Source: Nitrogeniibacter aestuarii (GTDB lineage Bacteria > Pseudomonadota > Gammaproteobacteria > Burkholderiales > Rhodocyclaceae). From it: a DNA stretch of 64,000 bases. The stretch spans positions 3,673,501 to 3,737,500 of the forward strand of contig NZ_CP071321.1 in the NCBI RefSeq assembly GCF_017309585.1, read 5' to 3'. This document shows, in pieces, positions 52,902 to 64,000 of this stretch; position 1 is the first letter of the stretch, and each line of letters begins with the position of its first letter. Under the pieces are notes generated by a model. It did no database searches. It worked only from the letters and a program-made list of their open reading frames with translations, and was not told the origin of the DNA. A program made the translations under genes and the position numbers.

Positions 52902-55619
52902 TCATTCTCTTGGCGCTCCCAGCGCCCGCGGCAAGGTGAAGGAGAACGTGGCCCCCTCGCCTGGCCTGCTCTCCACCCACAGCCGCCCCCCGAAATGGTC
53001 GATGATCTGACGACTGATCGGCAGCCCCAGCCCCGTGCCCGTGGGCTTTTCACTGCCACCACCCACCTGACGGAAGCGCTCGAAAATCTCGTTTTGCATC
53101 GACGGCTCGATGCCCGGCCCGTTGTCAGAGACATCGACGCGCAGATCATGCTCATCACAACTCAGACGCACGTTCACCCGCCCCTCATCAACCGGCACGA
53201 AACGCGCTGCATTCCCGATCAGATTGACGACGACCTGAATCAGGCGATCCCGATCAGCGCGGATGGTCGGGACATGCTCAGGCAGGTCCAGCGTCAGCCG
53301 GGCGCCACGATCACGCAACAACTGCTCACCGGTATCGGCCGCATGGCGCACTAGCTCGATCAGGTCGACCTCCGTGTCGTGCCACTGCGCATGGCCCGAC
53401 TCGATCTTGGCCAGATCCAGGACCTGATTGACCAGCCGTGTCAGGCGCTCGGTTTCCTTGACGATGATGCCGAGAAAACGCGAACGATCCTCGAGCGCAA
53501 TCTCAGGATCGTCGAACAGCATTTCGGACAGCGCCCTGATCGAGGTCAACGGTGTTCTCAACTCGTGAGTGACCGATGACATGAAGTCATCTTTCAGGCG
53601 GTCCAGATCCGTCAGGCGCTCGTTGGCGGCTCGCAGTTCTCGGGTCGCCGCCTCAAGCGCTCGCGATTTCTCTTCCAGTTGTCTCGAGTAAGCCCGCACC
53701 TTGGAGGCTTCATCGAGAATATCCATGACCTCTTCGAGGCCGAGCCGCTCTTCTTCGACGATGGAACCGATCATCACGCGCGCCGAACCACTCCCGATCG
53801 CACCGGCAAGCAACGTCTCCGCGAAATGCACCAGATCGCCATCGGCAGCCAGTTCTTCAACTCGGGCAACGCCCCGCTGACGTGCGTAGCCACTGAACGC
53901 CTCATTGACCCGAGCGGCCCCCAGAAAGCGCGAAAGCAACGCGGACAGGTCGTCGAGTTTTGCCTGGCCACGCCAGAAACGGGCCGCGCCGGATGGATCG
54001 CGCACCATCGCGTCCACGAACAAACCGGCCTGCCCCAGTTCCATGGGCGTGGGGGATTTCCAAAGCGACACCCCCACGTAGGCGGCAATATTGGCGCCCA
54101 GACTCCAGAAAAGCGCGTGCGTGGTCGGATTGACTCCGGTCATGCTGAACAGGGCCTCGGGTTTGAGTGCCGCGATCCCGAAGAGCCCCGCCTCGACAAA
54201 TTCCATAGGCAGCCAGCCACTCTTTGCGAACGAGGGCAGCAACAACGTATAGGCCCACACAAGGAAGCCGGCCGACAGACCCGCGATCGCGCCACGGCCC
54301 GTTGCGCCCCGCCAATACATGCCGCCAAGCAACGCCGGCGCGAACTGCACAACCGCCGCGAAGCTGATCAGCCCGATCGACACCAGCGCGTAGGCCTGCC
54401 CGGCGATGCGAAAATAGGCATAGCCGAGCAGCAGGACAATCGCGATCGCGGCGCGACGAATGAAGAGCAGATACCCGGTGAGATCCTGGGGCGCACGTCG
54501 TTGAAAGCGCGCATTCGACAACAGAAAGGGCATCACCAGATCATTACAGACCATGGTGGACAAGGCGATGGTCTCCACGATGACCATCCCGGTCGCAGCC
54601 GAAAGGCCGCCGATGAACACCAGTAAGGTCAACCAGGTATTGCCCTCCAACAAGGGCAGCGTCAGCACGAACGAATCCGGGTCTGCCCCCGATGGCAGCA
54701 GGAGAAGGCCTGCCAGCGCGATCGGCAGCACAAAAAGATTGATCAGCAGCAGGTAGGCAGGAAAGAGCCATGACGCCTTTTGCAGATATCGCTCATCGAC
54801 GTTTTCGACGACGGCCACCTGGAACTGGCGCGGCAACATCAGGAACGCCAGCCCCGACAGCAGCATCAGCCCGAACCAGTCTGCCGCACTGCCGAGCGGC
54901 GCATGGGAAAACAGACGCGACAGATCTGGCGCCTGCAGTGCCCGATCATGCAGCTCGCCCCAGCCACCGAACATCAGAAACGTCACGAAAATGCCGAGTA
55001 GCAGAAAGGCAAGGAGCTTGACCACCGACTCGAAGGCAACAGCTGCGACCATGCCCTCATGCCGCTCCGTGGCGTCCAGATGCCGGGTGCCGAAAATCAT
55101 GGTGAAGGCCGCCAGCGCCAGTGCAAGATAGAGCGCCGAATCGCGATACCATGCGCCGGGCGTCTGCCCCTCCACGCCCGTGAGCAATCCATACTCGCTG
55201 GATACGGCTTTGAGCTGAAGCGCAATGTAGGGCACGATGCCGATCACAGCCATCAAGGTCACCAGCGCAGCAAGCGCTCGGCTCTTGCCATATCTGGACG
55301 CAATGAAATCAGCGATCGAGGTGATGCGGTACGCCTTGCTGATACGCACCATCTTCACCAGAACGATCGAGAACACGCCCATGACGATCGTCGGCCCCAG
55401 ATAGACGGGCAGGAACGACAGCCCACCCGTCGAGGCACGCCCGACGCTGCCGTAGTAGGTCCAGGCCGTGCAGTAAACCGCCAGAGACAGCGCGTAGACC
55501 CAGGGATTGGCGATGAGTGATCGTTTGGCGTCGGCGCGACGATCCCCGATGAGGGCAACGATGAAGAGCAACCCAAGGTACGCGAACGACGCAACCAGGA
55601 TCAGTCCGCTCGAGATCAT
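52902..55619 (-). CDS. SSS transporter-fused sensor histidine kinase (CrbS/CbrA-like)
   Basis: 905 residues from ATG 55619. The N-terminal SSS transporter unit (about 13 helices to about residue 545) is followed by a STAC-type linker (about 560-665, ARVMIGSIVEEERLGLEE) and coiled coil, then HisKA with SSVTHELRTPLTSIRAL (His 685) and an intact HATPase (NLIGNAARFV, SDNGPGIEP, GTGLGLP). This is the CrbS/CbrA layout, in which a solute carrier senses or moves a nutrient and gates the kinase. CrbS controls acs in Vibrio and Pseudomonas; acs lies just upstream here. The start overlaps the small membrane protein stop. Confidence 0.93.
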   Translation of the reverse strand: MISSGLILVASFAYLGLLFIVALIGDRRADAKRSLIANPWVYALSLAVYCTAWTYYGSVGRASTGGLSFLPVYLGPTIVMGVFSIVLVKMVRISKAYRITSIADFIASRYGKSRALAALVTLMAVIGIVPYIALQLKAVSSEYGLLTGVEGQTPGAWYRDSALYLALALAAFTMIFGTRHLDATERHEGMVAAVAFESVVKLLAFLLLGIFVTFLMFGGWGELHDRALQAPDLSRLFSHAPLGSAADWFGLMLLSGLAFLMLPRQFQVAVVENVDERYLQKASWLFPAYLLLINLFVLPIALAGLLLLPSGADPDSFVLTLPLLEGNTWLTLLVFIGGLSAATGMVIVETIALSTMVCNDLVMPFLLSNARFQRRAPQDLTGYLLFIRRAAIAIVLLLGYAYFRIAGQAYALVSIGLISFAAVVQFAPALLGGMYWRGATGRGAIAGLSAGFLVWAYTLLLPSFAKSGWLPMEFVEAGLFGIAALKPEALFSMTGVNPTTHALFWSLGANIAAYVGVSLWKSPTPMELGQAGLFVDAMVRDPSGAARFWRGQAKLDDLSALLSRFLGAARVNEAFSGYARQRGVARVEELAADGDLVHFAETLLAGAIGSGSARVMIGSIVEEERLGLEEVMDILDEASKVRAYSRQLEEKSRALEAATRELRAANERLTDLDRLKDDFMSSVTHELRTPLTSIRALSEMLFDDPEIALEDRSRFLGIIVKETERLTRLVNQVLDLAKIESGHAQWHDTEVDLIELVRHAADTGEQLLRDRGARLTLDLPEHVPTIRADRDRLIQVVVNLIGNAARFVPVDEGRVNVRLSCDEHDLRVDVSDNGPGIEPSMQNEIFERFRQVGGGSEKPTGTGLGLPISRQIIDHFGGRLWVESRPGEGATFSFTLPRALGAPRE

Positions 55620-55810
55620 CAGCGGCGCTCCACGACCCACGCGATCACGGCGATGAATGCACTCCAGACGCCAAACATGTAGGCGTACAAGGCAGGGACA
55701 CCAAAGACGGTGGCCGTGCTGTCGACGAGCCACAGCACGGGCGCATTGAAAAGCACCGCCGCCAGACAGGTGATGGCGACAAGGCGCTGACGGACCAGCG
55801 TTTTACGCAT
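55619..55810 (-). CDS. Small two-helix membrane protein
   Basis: 63 residues, start MRKTLVRQRLVAITCLAAVL, with two hydrophobic helices (about 10-30 and 36-58) and a basic end (VVERR). Its stop overlaps the start of the SSS-kinase gene, so it is probably co-translated with it. Its size and place recall the DUF4212-type small subunits found beside SSS symporters, but I cannot confirm that family by eye. Confidence 0.7.
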   Translation of the reverse strand: MRKTLVRQRLVAITCLAAVLFNAPVLWLVDSTATVFGVPALYAYMFGVWSAFIAVIAWVVERR

Positions 55811-55878
55811 GAGCGAAACACCACGTCGGGATGCTAGTCATCGCTCCCTCCCATTGCGCGCCGATGGCGCACAACATT

Positions 55879-55905
55879 AAAAAAAAAGGCGCGTTGCCGC
55901 GCCTT
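55879..55905 (-). terminator. Terminator of acs
   Basis: Stem AAGGCGCG/CGCGCCTT with a 4-base loop, then a long T run on the minus strand, about 90 bases after the acs stop. It implies a separate promoter for the sensor module, within the short gap 55811-55878. Confidence 0.88.
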
Positions 55906-55995
55906 GTCTCCTCTTATATGCCCGGCTTCTTGGGCCGGGTCCCTCCATTGTTCTTGTTGAACGGCCGGCTGTCCCGCCGGCTCGCTCATACCCGG

Positions 55996-57957
55996 TTAGC
56001 CCTTGAGCTGGTCGAGGATGGCCGGGTTTTCCAGGGTTGAAGTGTCCTGGGTGATTTCTTCGCCCTTGGCGAGCTGACGCAGCAGGCGGCGCATGATCTT
56101 GCCGGAACGTGTCTTCGGCAGGTTTTCGCCGAAGCGGATGTCCTTCGGCTTGGCGATCGGACCGATCTCCTTGGCAACCCAGGCAGCCAGTTCCTTGATC
56201 GTTGCCGTCGCGTCATCTCCGGTGGGACGCGGTCCCTTGAGCACGACAAAGGCCACGATGGCCTCGCCGGTGGTGTCATCAGGACGACCGACCACAGCCG
56301 CCTCTGCCACCTTCTCGTGAGCCACCAGCGCAGACTCGATTTCCATGGTGCCCATACGGTGACCGGAAACGTTCAGCACGTCGTCGATACGGCCAGTGAT
56401 GGTGAAGTAGCCGGTCTCGGCGTCACGGATCGCGCCATCACCCGCCAGGTACAGCTTGTGCTGGAAGTCCGCCGGGTAGTAGGAGCTCTTGAAGCGCTCA
56501 GGATCGCCCCACACGGTACGGATCATGGACGGCCACGGGCGCTTGACGACCAGAATACCGCCCTGGCCCCAAGGCACTTCTGTACCGGTCTCATCCACCA
56601 CAGCGGCCTGGATACCCGGGAACGGAAGTGTGCAGGACCCCGGCAGCAGCGGCGTCACGCCCGGCAGCGGCGTGATCATGTGACCACCGGTTTCGGTCTG
56701 CCAGAAGGTGTCCACGATCGGGCAACGACCGCCGCCGATTTCCTGGTGATACCACTCCCAGGCCGCCGGGTTGATCGGCTCGCCCACCGAACCCATGATG
56801 CGCAGGCTGGACAGGTCGTAGTTCTTGGGGTGGATCTTCTCGTTGGCGTCCGCAGCCTTGATCAGCGAACGAATCGCGGTCGGTGCGGTGTAGAAGATCG
56901 ACACTTTGTGGTTCTGGATCATCTGCCAGAAACGACCTGCGTCCGGATAGGTCGGCACGCCTTCAAACACCACCTGCGTGGCGCCGACGGCCAAAGGACC
57001 ATAGGCGATGTAGGTGTGACCGGTCACCCAACCGATATCGGCCGTGCACCAGAAGACGTCGTCCGGCTTGATGTCGAAGGTGTACTTCATGGTCAGCATG
57101 GCATGCAGCAGGTAGCCGCCGCTCGAATGCTGGACGCCCTTCGGCTTGCCGGTGGAACCGGAGGTGTAGAGCAGGAACAGGGGATGTTCTGCACCAACCC
57201 ACTCCGGCTCACACGTTTCCGGCTGACCAGCCATGACGTCATCAACCCACTGATCACGACCTGCGGTCATTGCAACATCGGTGCCGGTGCGCTTGACAAC
57301 CAAGACGCTCTTGACCGCATCACAACCGCCCATGGACAGGGCTTCGTCGGCGATCGGCTTGAGCGGCAGGGCCTTGCCACCACGGAACTGACCATCGGAA
57401 GTCACCAGCGCAACGGCGCCGGAACTCTCGAGACGGTCGCGCAGGGACTGGGCGGAGAAGCCACCGAACACCACGGAGTGTGTTGCGCCGATACGAGCGC
57501 AAGCCTGCATCGCGACGATGCCTTCGACAGACATCGGCAGGTAGATCACGACGCGGTCGCCGCACTTCACACCAACGCTCTTGAGCGCGTTGGCCATCTT
57601 GCAGACCTTGCCCAGCAGCTCCTTGTAGGTCACCTTGGTGACCTTGCCATCGTCCGCTTCGAAGATGATGGCAACCTTGTCGCCCAGGCCATTGTTGACC
57701 TGTCGATCAAGACAGTTGTAGGAAACGTTCAGTTCGCCATCGGCAAACCACTTGTAGAACGGCGCTTCGCTCTCGTCCAGAACCGTGGAGAACGGCTTGT
57801 GCCACTCGAGGAGCTCTTGGGCATGACCAGCCCAATAGCCTTCGTAGTCATCCTCGGCTTTCTTGCACAGCGCTTTGTAGGCCTCCATGCCGGGGACCGC
57901 TGCATTCTTGACCAGCTCTTCGGGCGGGTAATACAGCTTCTGGGCATTGTCGGACAT
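55996..57957 (-). CDS. acs: Acetyl-CoA synthetase
   Basis: Activates acetate to acetyl-CoA through acetyl-AMP. 653 residues, normal for the family. Motifs: P-loop-like YTSGSTGKPKGVQHSSGG, acetate pocket DTFWQTETGGH, hinge GRIDDVLNVSGHRMGT, and PKTRSGKIMRRLLR with the lysine normally controlled by acetylation. GAGGAGAGG precedes the ATG. Its own terminator follows and a candidate promoter with direct repeats lies upstream. The sensor/transporter module lies downstream on the same strand. Confidence 0.98.
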   Translation of the reverse strand: MSDNAQKLYYPPEELVKNAAVPGMEAYKALCKKAEDDYEGYWAGHAQELLEWHKPFSTVLDESEAPFYKWFADGELNVSYNCLDRQVNNGLGDKVAIIFEADDGKVTKVTYKELLGKVCKMANALKSVGVKCGDRVVIYLPMSVEGIVAMQACARIGATHSVVFGGFSAQSLRDRLESSGAVALVTSDGQFRGGKALPLKPIADEALSMGGCDAVKSVLVVKRTGTDVAMTAGRDQWVDDVMAGQPETCEPEWVGAEHPLFLLYTSGSTGKPKGVQHSSGGYLLHAMLTMKYTFDIKPDDVFWCTADIGWVTGHTYIAYGPLAVGATQVVFEGVPTYPDAGRFWQMIQNHKVSIFYTAPTAIRSLIKAADANEKIHPKNYDLSSLRIMGSVGEPINPAAWEWYHQEIGGGRCPIVDTFWQTETGGHMITPLPGVTPLLPGSCTLPFPGIQAAVVDETGTEVPWGQGGILVVKRPWPSMIRTVWGDPERFKSSYYPADFQHKLYLAGDGAIRDAETGYFTITGRIDDVLNVSGHRMGTMEIESALVAHEKVAEAAVVGRPDDTTGEAIVAFVVLKGPRPTGDDATATIKELAAWVAKEIGPIAKPKDIRFGENLPKTRSGKIMRRLLRQLAKGEEITQDTSTLENPAILDQLKG

Positions 57958-58075
57958 AAGGTACCTCTCCTCAAATCAATGAATCGGACTTCTGTTCTTG
58001 CTTCAGCGCCCGTTCACGCTCCTCCCAACTTGTTTCTGAAAGCGTGAGGACGTAGCCGTTTTTCTTATTAAAAGA

Positions 58076-58081
58076 ATTGTA
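58076..58081 (-). promoter_or_regulatory. Candidate -10 element of acs
   Basis: TACAAT on the minus strand, predicting a start near 58069 and a leader of about 112 bases. The -35 region is poor, consistent with an activated promoter. Confidence 0.45.
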
Positions 58082-58082
58082 T

Positions 58083-58102
58083 CTTACACAGGACTTACAC
58101 AG
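58083..58102. repeat. 9-bp direct repeat in the acs control region
   Basis: CTTACACAG occurs twice with a 2-base gap (period 11), just upstream of the candidate acs -10. One-turn spacing suggests a regulator site. Confidence 0.6.
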
Positions 58103-58150
58103 TCGAAACAAAACCGCTCAAACCCCGCTGGATACCGCTCTCATGAGGGA

Positions 58151-58160
58151 ATGCTAGAAT
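58151..58160 (+). promoter_or_regulatory. Candidate extended -10 promoter of the fumarase gene
   Basis: TGCTAGAAT (TG-N-TAGAAT) with no good -35, predicting a start near 58167 and an 83-base leader. Tentative. Confidence 0.4.
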
Positions 58161-58249
58161 CCCGGAGCGTTCGCAGCAAGTCCACTTGCAATCGGTCAGG
58201 CGGCAGCCTGACTTGGGTGCGTGCGCGTCTGTTTTTGAGGGAGCCCATC

Positions 58250-59782
58250 GTGAGCACGATCAAGCAAGAAGATTTCATTCAGTCCATTGCGGACGCATTC
58301 CAATTCATCAGCTACTACCATCCGCTGGACTACATCCAGGCCCTGGGCAAAGCCTATGAGCGCGAGCAGTCCCCCGCCGCCAAAGACGCGATTGCCCAGA
58401 TTCTGACAAACAGCCGCATGTGCGCGGAAGGTCATCGCCCGATCTGTCAGGACACAGGGATTGCCGTCTTGTTCCTCAAGGTTGGCATGAACGTCCGGTG
58501 GGACAGCAGCATGAGCGTTCAGGAAATGGTCAACGAAGGCGTCCGCCGCGCCTACACGCATCCGGACAACAAACTGCGCGCATCGGTGCTGCTCGACCCG
58601 GCCGGTGCCCGTACGAACAGCAAGGACAACACGCCGGCAGTCGTCCATTACGAGATCGTCGAAGGCGACACCGTGGACGTCACCTGTGCCGCCAAGGGCG
58701 GTGGCTCTGAAAACAAATCAAAAATGGTCATGCTTAACCCGTCGGACTCCATCGTCGACTGGGTGCTCAAGACCGTGCCCACCATGGGCGCGGGGTGGTG
58801 CCCACCGGGCATTCTTGGCATCGGCATCGGTGGCACGCCTGAAAAAGCGCTGCTGCTTGCGAAAGAGTCCTTGATGGATCATGTCGACATCCAGGATCTT
58901 CAGGAAAAAGCCGATAGTGGAGCGCTACTGTCTCGCGTGGAACAGTTGCGGCTCGAGCTGTTCGAGAAGGTGAACGCACTTGGCATCGGCGCCCAAGGCC
59001 TCGGCGGCCTGACCACCGTTCTTGACGTCAAGATTCTGGACTATCCGACCCACGCTGCCTCTTTGCCGGTTGCAATGATCCCCAACTGTGCAGCAACCCG
59101 TCACGTCCACTTCGAACTGGACGGATCCGGCCCGGCGAAGCTTGAGGCACCAAAACTGGAAGACTGGCCCGAGGTCACCTGGAAAGCCGATACCGATGTT
59201 GCAACCCGAGTCAATCTTGACACCCTGACGAAAGAAGAAGTCGCGTCATGGAAACCGGGACAGGTTCTGCTACTCAACGGAAAGATGCTCACTGGACGCG
59301 ACGCTGCGCACAAGCGCATCCAAGACATGCTGGCGAAAGGAGAGTCCCTTCCGGTCGATTTCACCAATCGCGTTATTTACTATGTCGGCCCCGTCGACCC
59401 GGTGCGTGACGAGGTCGTAGGTCCTGCAGGCCCCACGACCGCAACCCGGATGGACAAATTCACGCGCATGATGCTCGAGAAGACAGGCCTTATCGCGATG
59501 GTGGGCAAAGCCGAGCGCGGACAGATTGCCATAGATGCAATCAAGGACAACAAGGCCGCGTACCTTATGGCCGTCGGCGGGTCGGCATACCTCGTTTCCA
59601 AGGCCATCAAGACTGCAAAAGTCGTCGGCTTCGAAGACCTCGGCATGGAAGCCATTTATGAATTTGACGTAAAGGACATGCCCGTCACCGTTGCAGTCGA
59701 TGCTGGTGGCGAGTCTGTTCACCGAACGGGGCCGAAGGAGTGGCAGTTGAAGATAGGCAAGATTCCGGTGGTTCCGGCCTGA
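58250..59782 (+). CDS. Fumarate hydratase, class I (iron-sulfur)
   Basis: TCA cycle fumarate/malate interconversion with a [4Fe-4S] cluster. 510 residues from GTG 58250 (GAGGGA 7 bases upstream); the frame is open to 58151 but that part lacks conservation. ICQDTGIAVLFLKVG (cluster Cys), KGGGSENKSKMVML, IPNCAATRHVHFELDG and YYVGPVDPVRDEVVGPAGPT are diagnostic of the one-chain FumA/FumB type. Divergent from acs, both serving acetate oxidation. A strong terminator follows. Confidence 0.96.
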   Translation: MSTIKQEDFIQSIADAFQFISYYHPLDYIQALGKAYEREQSPAAKDAIAQILTNSRMCAEGHRPICQDTGIAVLFLKVGMNVRWDSSMSVQEMVNEGVRRAYTHPDNKLRASVLLDPAGARTNSKDNTPAVVHYEIVEGDTVDVTCAAKGGGSENKSKMVMLNPSDSIVDWVLKTVPTMGAGWCPPGILGIGIGGTPEKALLLAKESLMDHVDIQDLQEKADSGALLSRVEQLRLELFEKVNALGIGAQGLGGLTTVLDVKILDYPTHAASLPVAMIPNCAATRHVHFELDGSGPAKLEAPKLEDWPEVTWKADTDVATRVNLDTLTKEEVASWKPGQVLLLNGKMLTGRDAAHKRIQDMLAKGESLPVDFTNRVIYYVGPVDPVRDEVVGPAGPTTATRMDKFTRMMLEKTGLIAMVGKAERGQIAIDAIKDNKAAYLMAVGGSAYLVSKAIKTAKVVGFEDLGMEAIYEFDVKDMPVTVAVDAGGESVHRTGPKEWQLKIGKIPVVPA

Positions 59783-59801
59783 GGGCACTGGATTTGGATA
59801 A

Positions 59802-59832
59802 AAAGAAGCCCGACCATCTGGTCGGGCTTTTT
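59802..59832 (+). terminator. Terminator of the fumarase gene
   Basis: AAGCCCGACC/GGTCGGGCTT stem with a 4-base loop and trailing T run, about 25 bases after the stop. Confidence 0.9.
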
Positions 59833-59965
59833 CGTGAGCGGAGAATGTCTGCGCAACTGCCAGTCAGTGGGAAGCGGGGCAATGTTCTGCGGCACGCTAC
59901 GTATTGGAGATGCGTACGCGGTTGGCGGGGTGCGGAACATCCCGGCGTGTTTTCCATTTTTGCAA

Positions 59966-60002
59966 TAAAAAACCCCTGCTACGGTTGTGTAGCAGGGGTT
60001 TT
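59966..60002 (-). terminator. Terminator of the rRNA operon
   Basis: 12-bp stem AACCCCTGCTAC/GTAGCAGGGGTT, followed on the minus strand by TTTTTTATT, just after the 5S gene. Confidence 0.92.
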
Positions 60003-60012
60003 GAGTAGTTAG

Positions 60013-60125
60013 TCTGACGATGACCTACTTTCACACCCGCAATGGGCACTATCATCGGCGCGATTCCGTTTCACGGTCCTGTTCGGGATGGGAAGGGGTG
60101 GTTCCAGAATGCTATTGTCGTCAGA
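60013..60125 (-). rRNA. rrf: 5S ribosomal RNA
   Basis: About 113 bases. Terminal helix TCTGACGA/TCGTCAGA, and the conserved CCCATCCCGAACAGG and GAAACG segments on the minus strand. Ends placed from the helix, good to a few bases. Confidence 0.95.
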
Positions 60126-60240
60126 CTTTGATCGTTGTCGGGATGGGATTAGTCCATCCTGACGAATTCGGAAGATCAAGTCGAAACACAGCGTGTTGTG
60201 TGTGATTGCGTCTTTGAGATATTTGTTGTTCTCAAGGTTA

Positions 60241-63138
<2,898 letters not shown>

Positions 63139-63460
63139 CTTGAGCTCTGCCTTCCGACAAAGACTCCGCTACAGGAGAACTTCAAACGTCTCAAGTTGTT
63201 GTGCTTCCCACCTGCCGCTGGTTCGCAAGCAGACAGGAAACGATGCAATCACACACCATAAATAAATTTACTACTGTGTGACTCGCCAGTTCTTACGAAC
63301 CGACGATCATTCGACTTTTCTTCCTAATTGTTAAAGAACGCACCTGATCCGAAGACCAGGGTAAAACGTCAGCACTATCGCCTCCAATCATTCACAGGCA
63401 ACACTGCTGACGCTTCACCGCACACTCGAAGAGTTGAACAACCGAACAACACCAATTGAA
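63139..63460 (-). other. 23S-side internal transcribed spacer with boxA
   Basis: Spacer of about 320 bases between tRNA-Ala and 23S. Apart from the boxA listed separately it holds the 23S leader arm of the processing stalk. No open frame or other RNA gene is convincing. Confidence 0.8.
63329..63342 (-). promoter_or_regulatory. boxA antitermination signal in the spacer
   Basis: Minus strand TGCGTTCTTTAACA, close to the rRNA boxA consensus TGCTCTTTAACA, placed before 23S as usual for Nus-factor antitermination. Confidence 0.75.
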
Positions 63461-63536
63461 TGGTGGAGGATGACGGGATCGAACCGACGACCCCCTGCTT
63501 GCAAAGCAGGTGCTCTCCCAGCTGAGCTAATCCCCC
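63461..63536 (-). tRNA. tRNA-Ala (anticodon TGC)
   Basis: 76 bases with CCA. Acceptor GGGGGAT/ATCCTCC (with G-U pairing), AGCTCAGCTGGGAGAGC D arm, and anticodon TGC in loop TTTGCAA. Typical rRNA spacer tRNA. Confidence 0.97.
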
Positions 63537-63548
63537 AACTTGATGCTT

Positions 63549-63625
63549 TGGTGGGTCTGGTTGGGTTCGAACCAACGACCCCCGCCTTATCAAGACGGTG
63601 CTCTAACCGGCTGAGCTACAGACCC
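63549..63625 (-). tRNA. tRNA-Ile (anticodon GAT)
   Basis: 77 bases with CCA. Acceptor GGGTCTG/CAGACCC, D arm TAGCTCAGCCGGTTAGAGC, and anticodon GAT in loop TTGATAA. Spacer tRNA next to tRNA-Ala. Confidence 0.97.
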
Positions 63626-63701
63626 CACTTCTCGGGTGCGCGAGCTTACACATTGAACAACCGATAGGTTGTGGATACTTGGCCCCGAGGGGCTTTCTCT
63701 G

Positions 63702-64000
<299 letters not shown>

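Noticed and set aside
55920..55988. Two GC-rich imperfect hairpins between acs and its terminator
   Set aside because: Short and imperfect, without T tracts or a repeat family elsewhere in the window; probably chance in GC-rich DNA.
56317..58047. 576-codon plus-strand frame opposite acs
   Set aside because: Shadow of the highly conserved acs coding frame; low-complexity composition.

Overview
The window is a GC-rich bacterial chromosome segment with housekeeping gene orders typical of Betaproteobacteria: coaE-zapD-yacG, ispE/tRNA-Gln/prs/rplY/pth/ychF, M16-M16-rsmD-coaD-fdx divergent from ftsY-ftsE-ftsX, and glnA followed by ntrBC. Gene content (nitrogen control by NtrBC and sigma-54, acetate metabolism, many sensor proteins) fits the Rhodocyclales (Azoarcus/Thauera/Denitromonas relatives). 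That placement is inference; the partial 16S gene at the right edge could settle it. I saw no insertion sequence, prophage, integrase, CRISPR array or plasmid function.

Layout. 1-5.8 kb: partial ammonium transporter with a sigma-54 promoter, lytic transglycosylase MltA, a small membrane protein plus DUF815 ATPase, a Nudix/ThiE-like fusion, and MgtE. 5.8-10.2 kb: yacG, zapD, coaE, a SPOR-domain protein, coaX and birA, all leftward. 10.1-14.9 kb: nitrogen control (ntrC, ntrB, a DUF4124 protein, glnA) with a second sigma-54/NtrC promoter. 15-21.9 kb: a CDF metal exporter, rhodanese, nadA, a two-gene operon of a RubisCO-like protein and a cupin, an EEP-family hydrolase with clsB, and a CoA-binding protein. 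21.9-32.6 kb: gluQ, a membrane diguanylate cyclase, ychF-pth-rplY-prs, tRNA-Gln, ispE-lolB-TPR protein, and mutM. 32.7-46.3 kb: a dynamin-like GTPase, ferredoxin, coaD, rsmD, two M16 peptidases, ftsYEX and a 1471-residue hybrid histidine kinase. 46.3-48.1 kb: an FMN reductase, an SDR and tRNA-Ser. 48.2-58 kb: an acetate-type module (SSS symporter, DnaQ exonuclease fused to a degenerate sensor kinase, CheY-like regulator, SSS-fused histidine kinase, small membrane protein, acs). 58.2-64 kb: class I fumarase and an rRNA operon in reverse (5S, 23S, tRNA-Ala, tRNA-Ile, 16S 3' end).

How it works together. The amt and glnA promoters share a design: a GG-N10-GC sigma-54 core with one perfect and one imperfect NtrC-like dyad upstream. 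The NtrB/NtrC pair encoded next to glnA probably drives both ammonium uptake and assimilation. In the acetate region, a transporter, a transporter-like sensor, a receiver-only regulator and an exonuclease-sensor fusion are packed almost without gaps downstream of acs, which suggests one carboxylate uptake and signalling unit. The most unusual items are that exonuclease-sensor fusion and the RubisCO-like protein/cupin pair, which resembles a methylthio-sugar salvage step.
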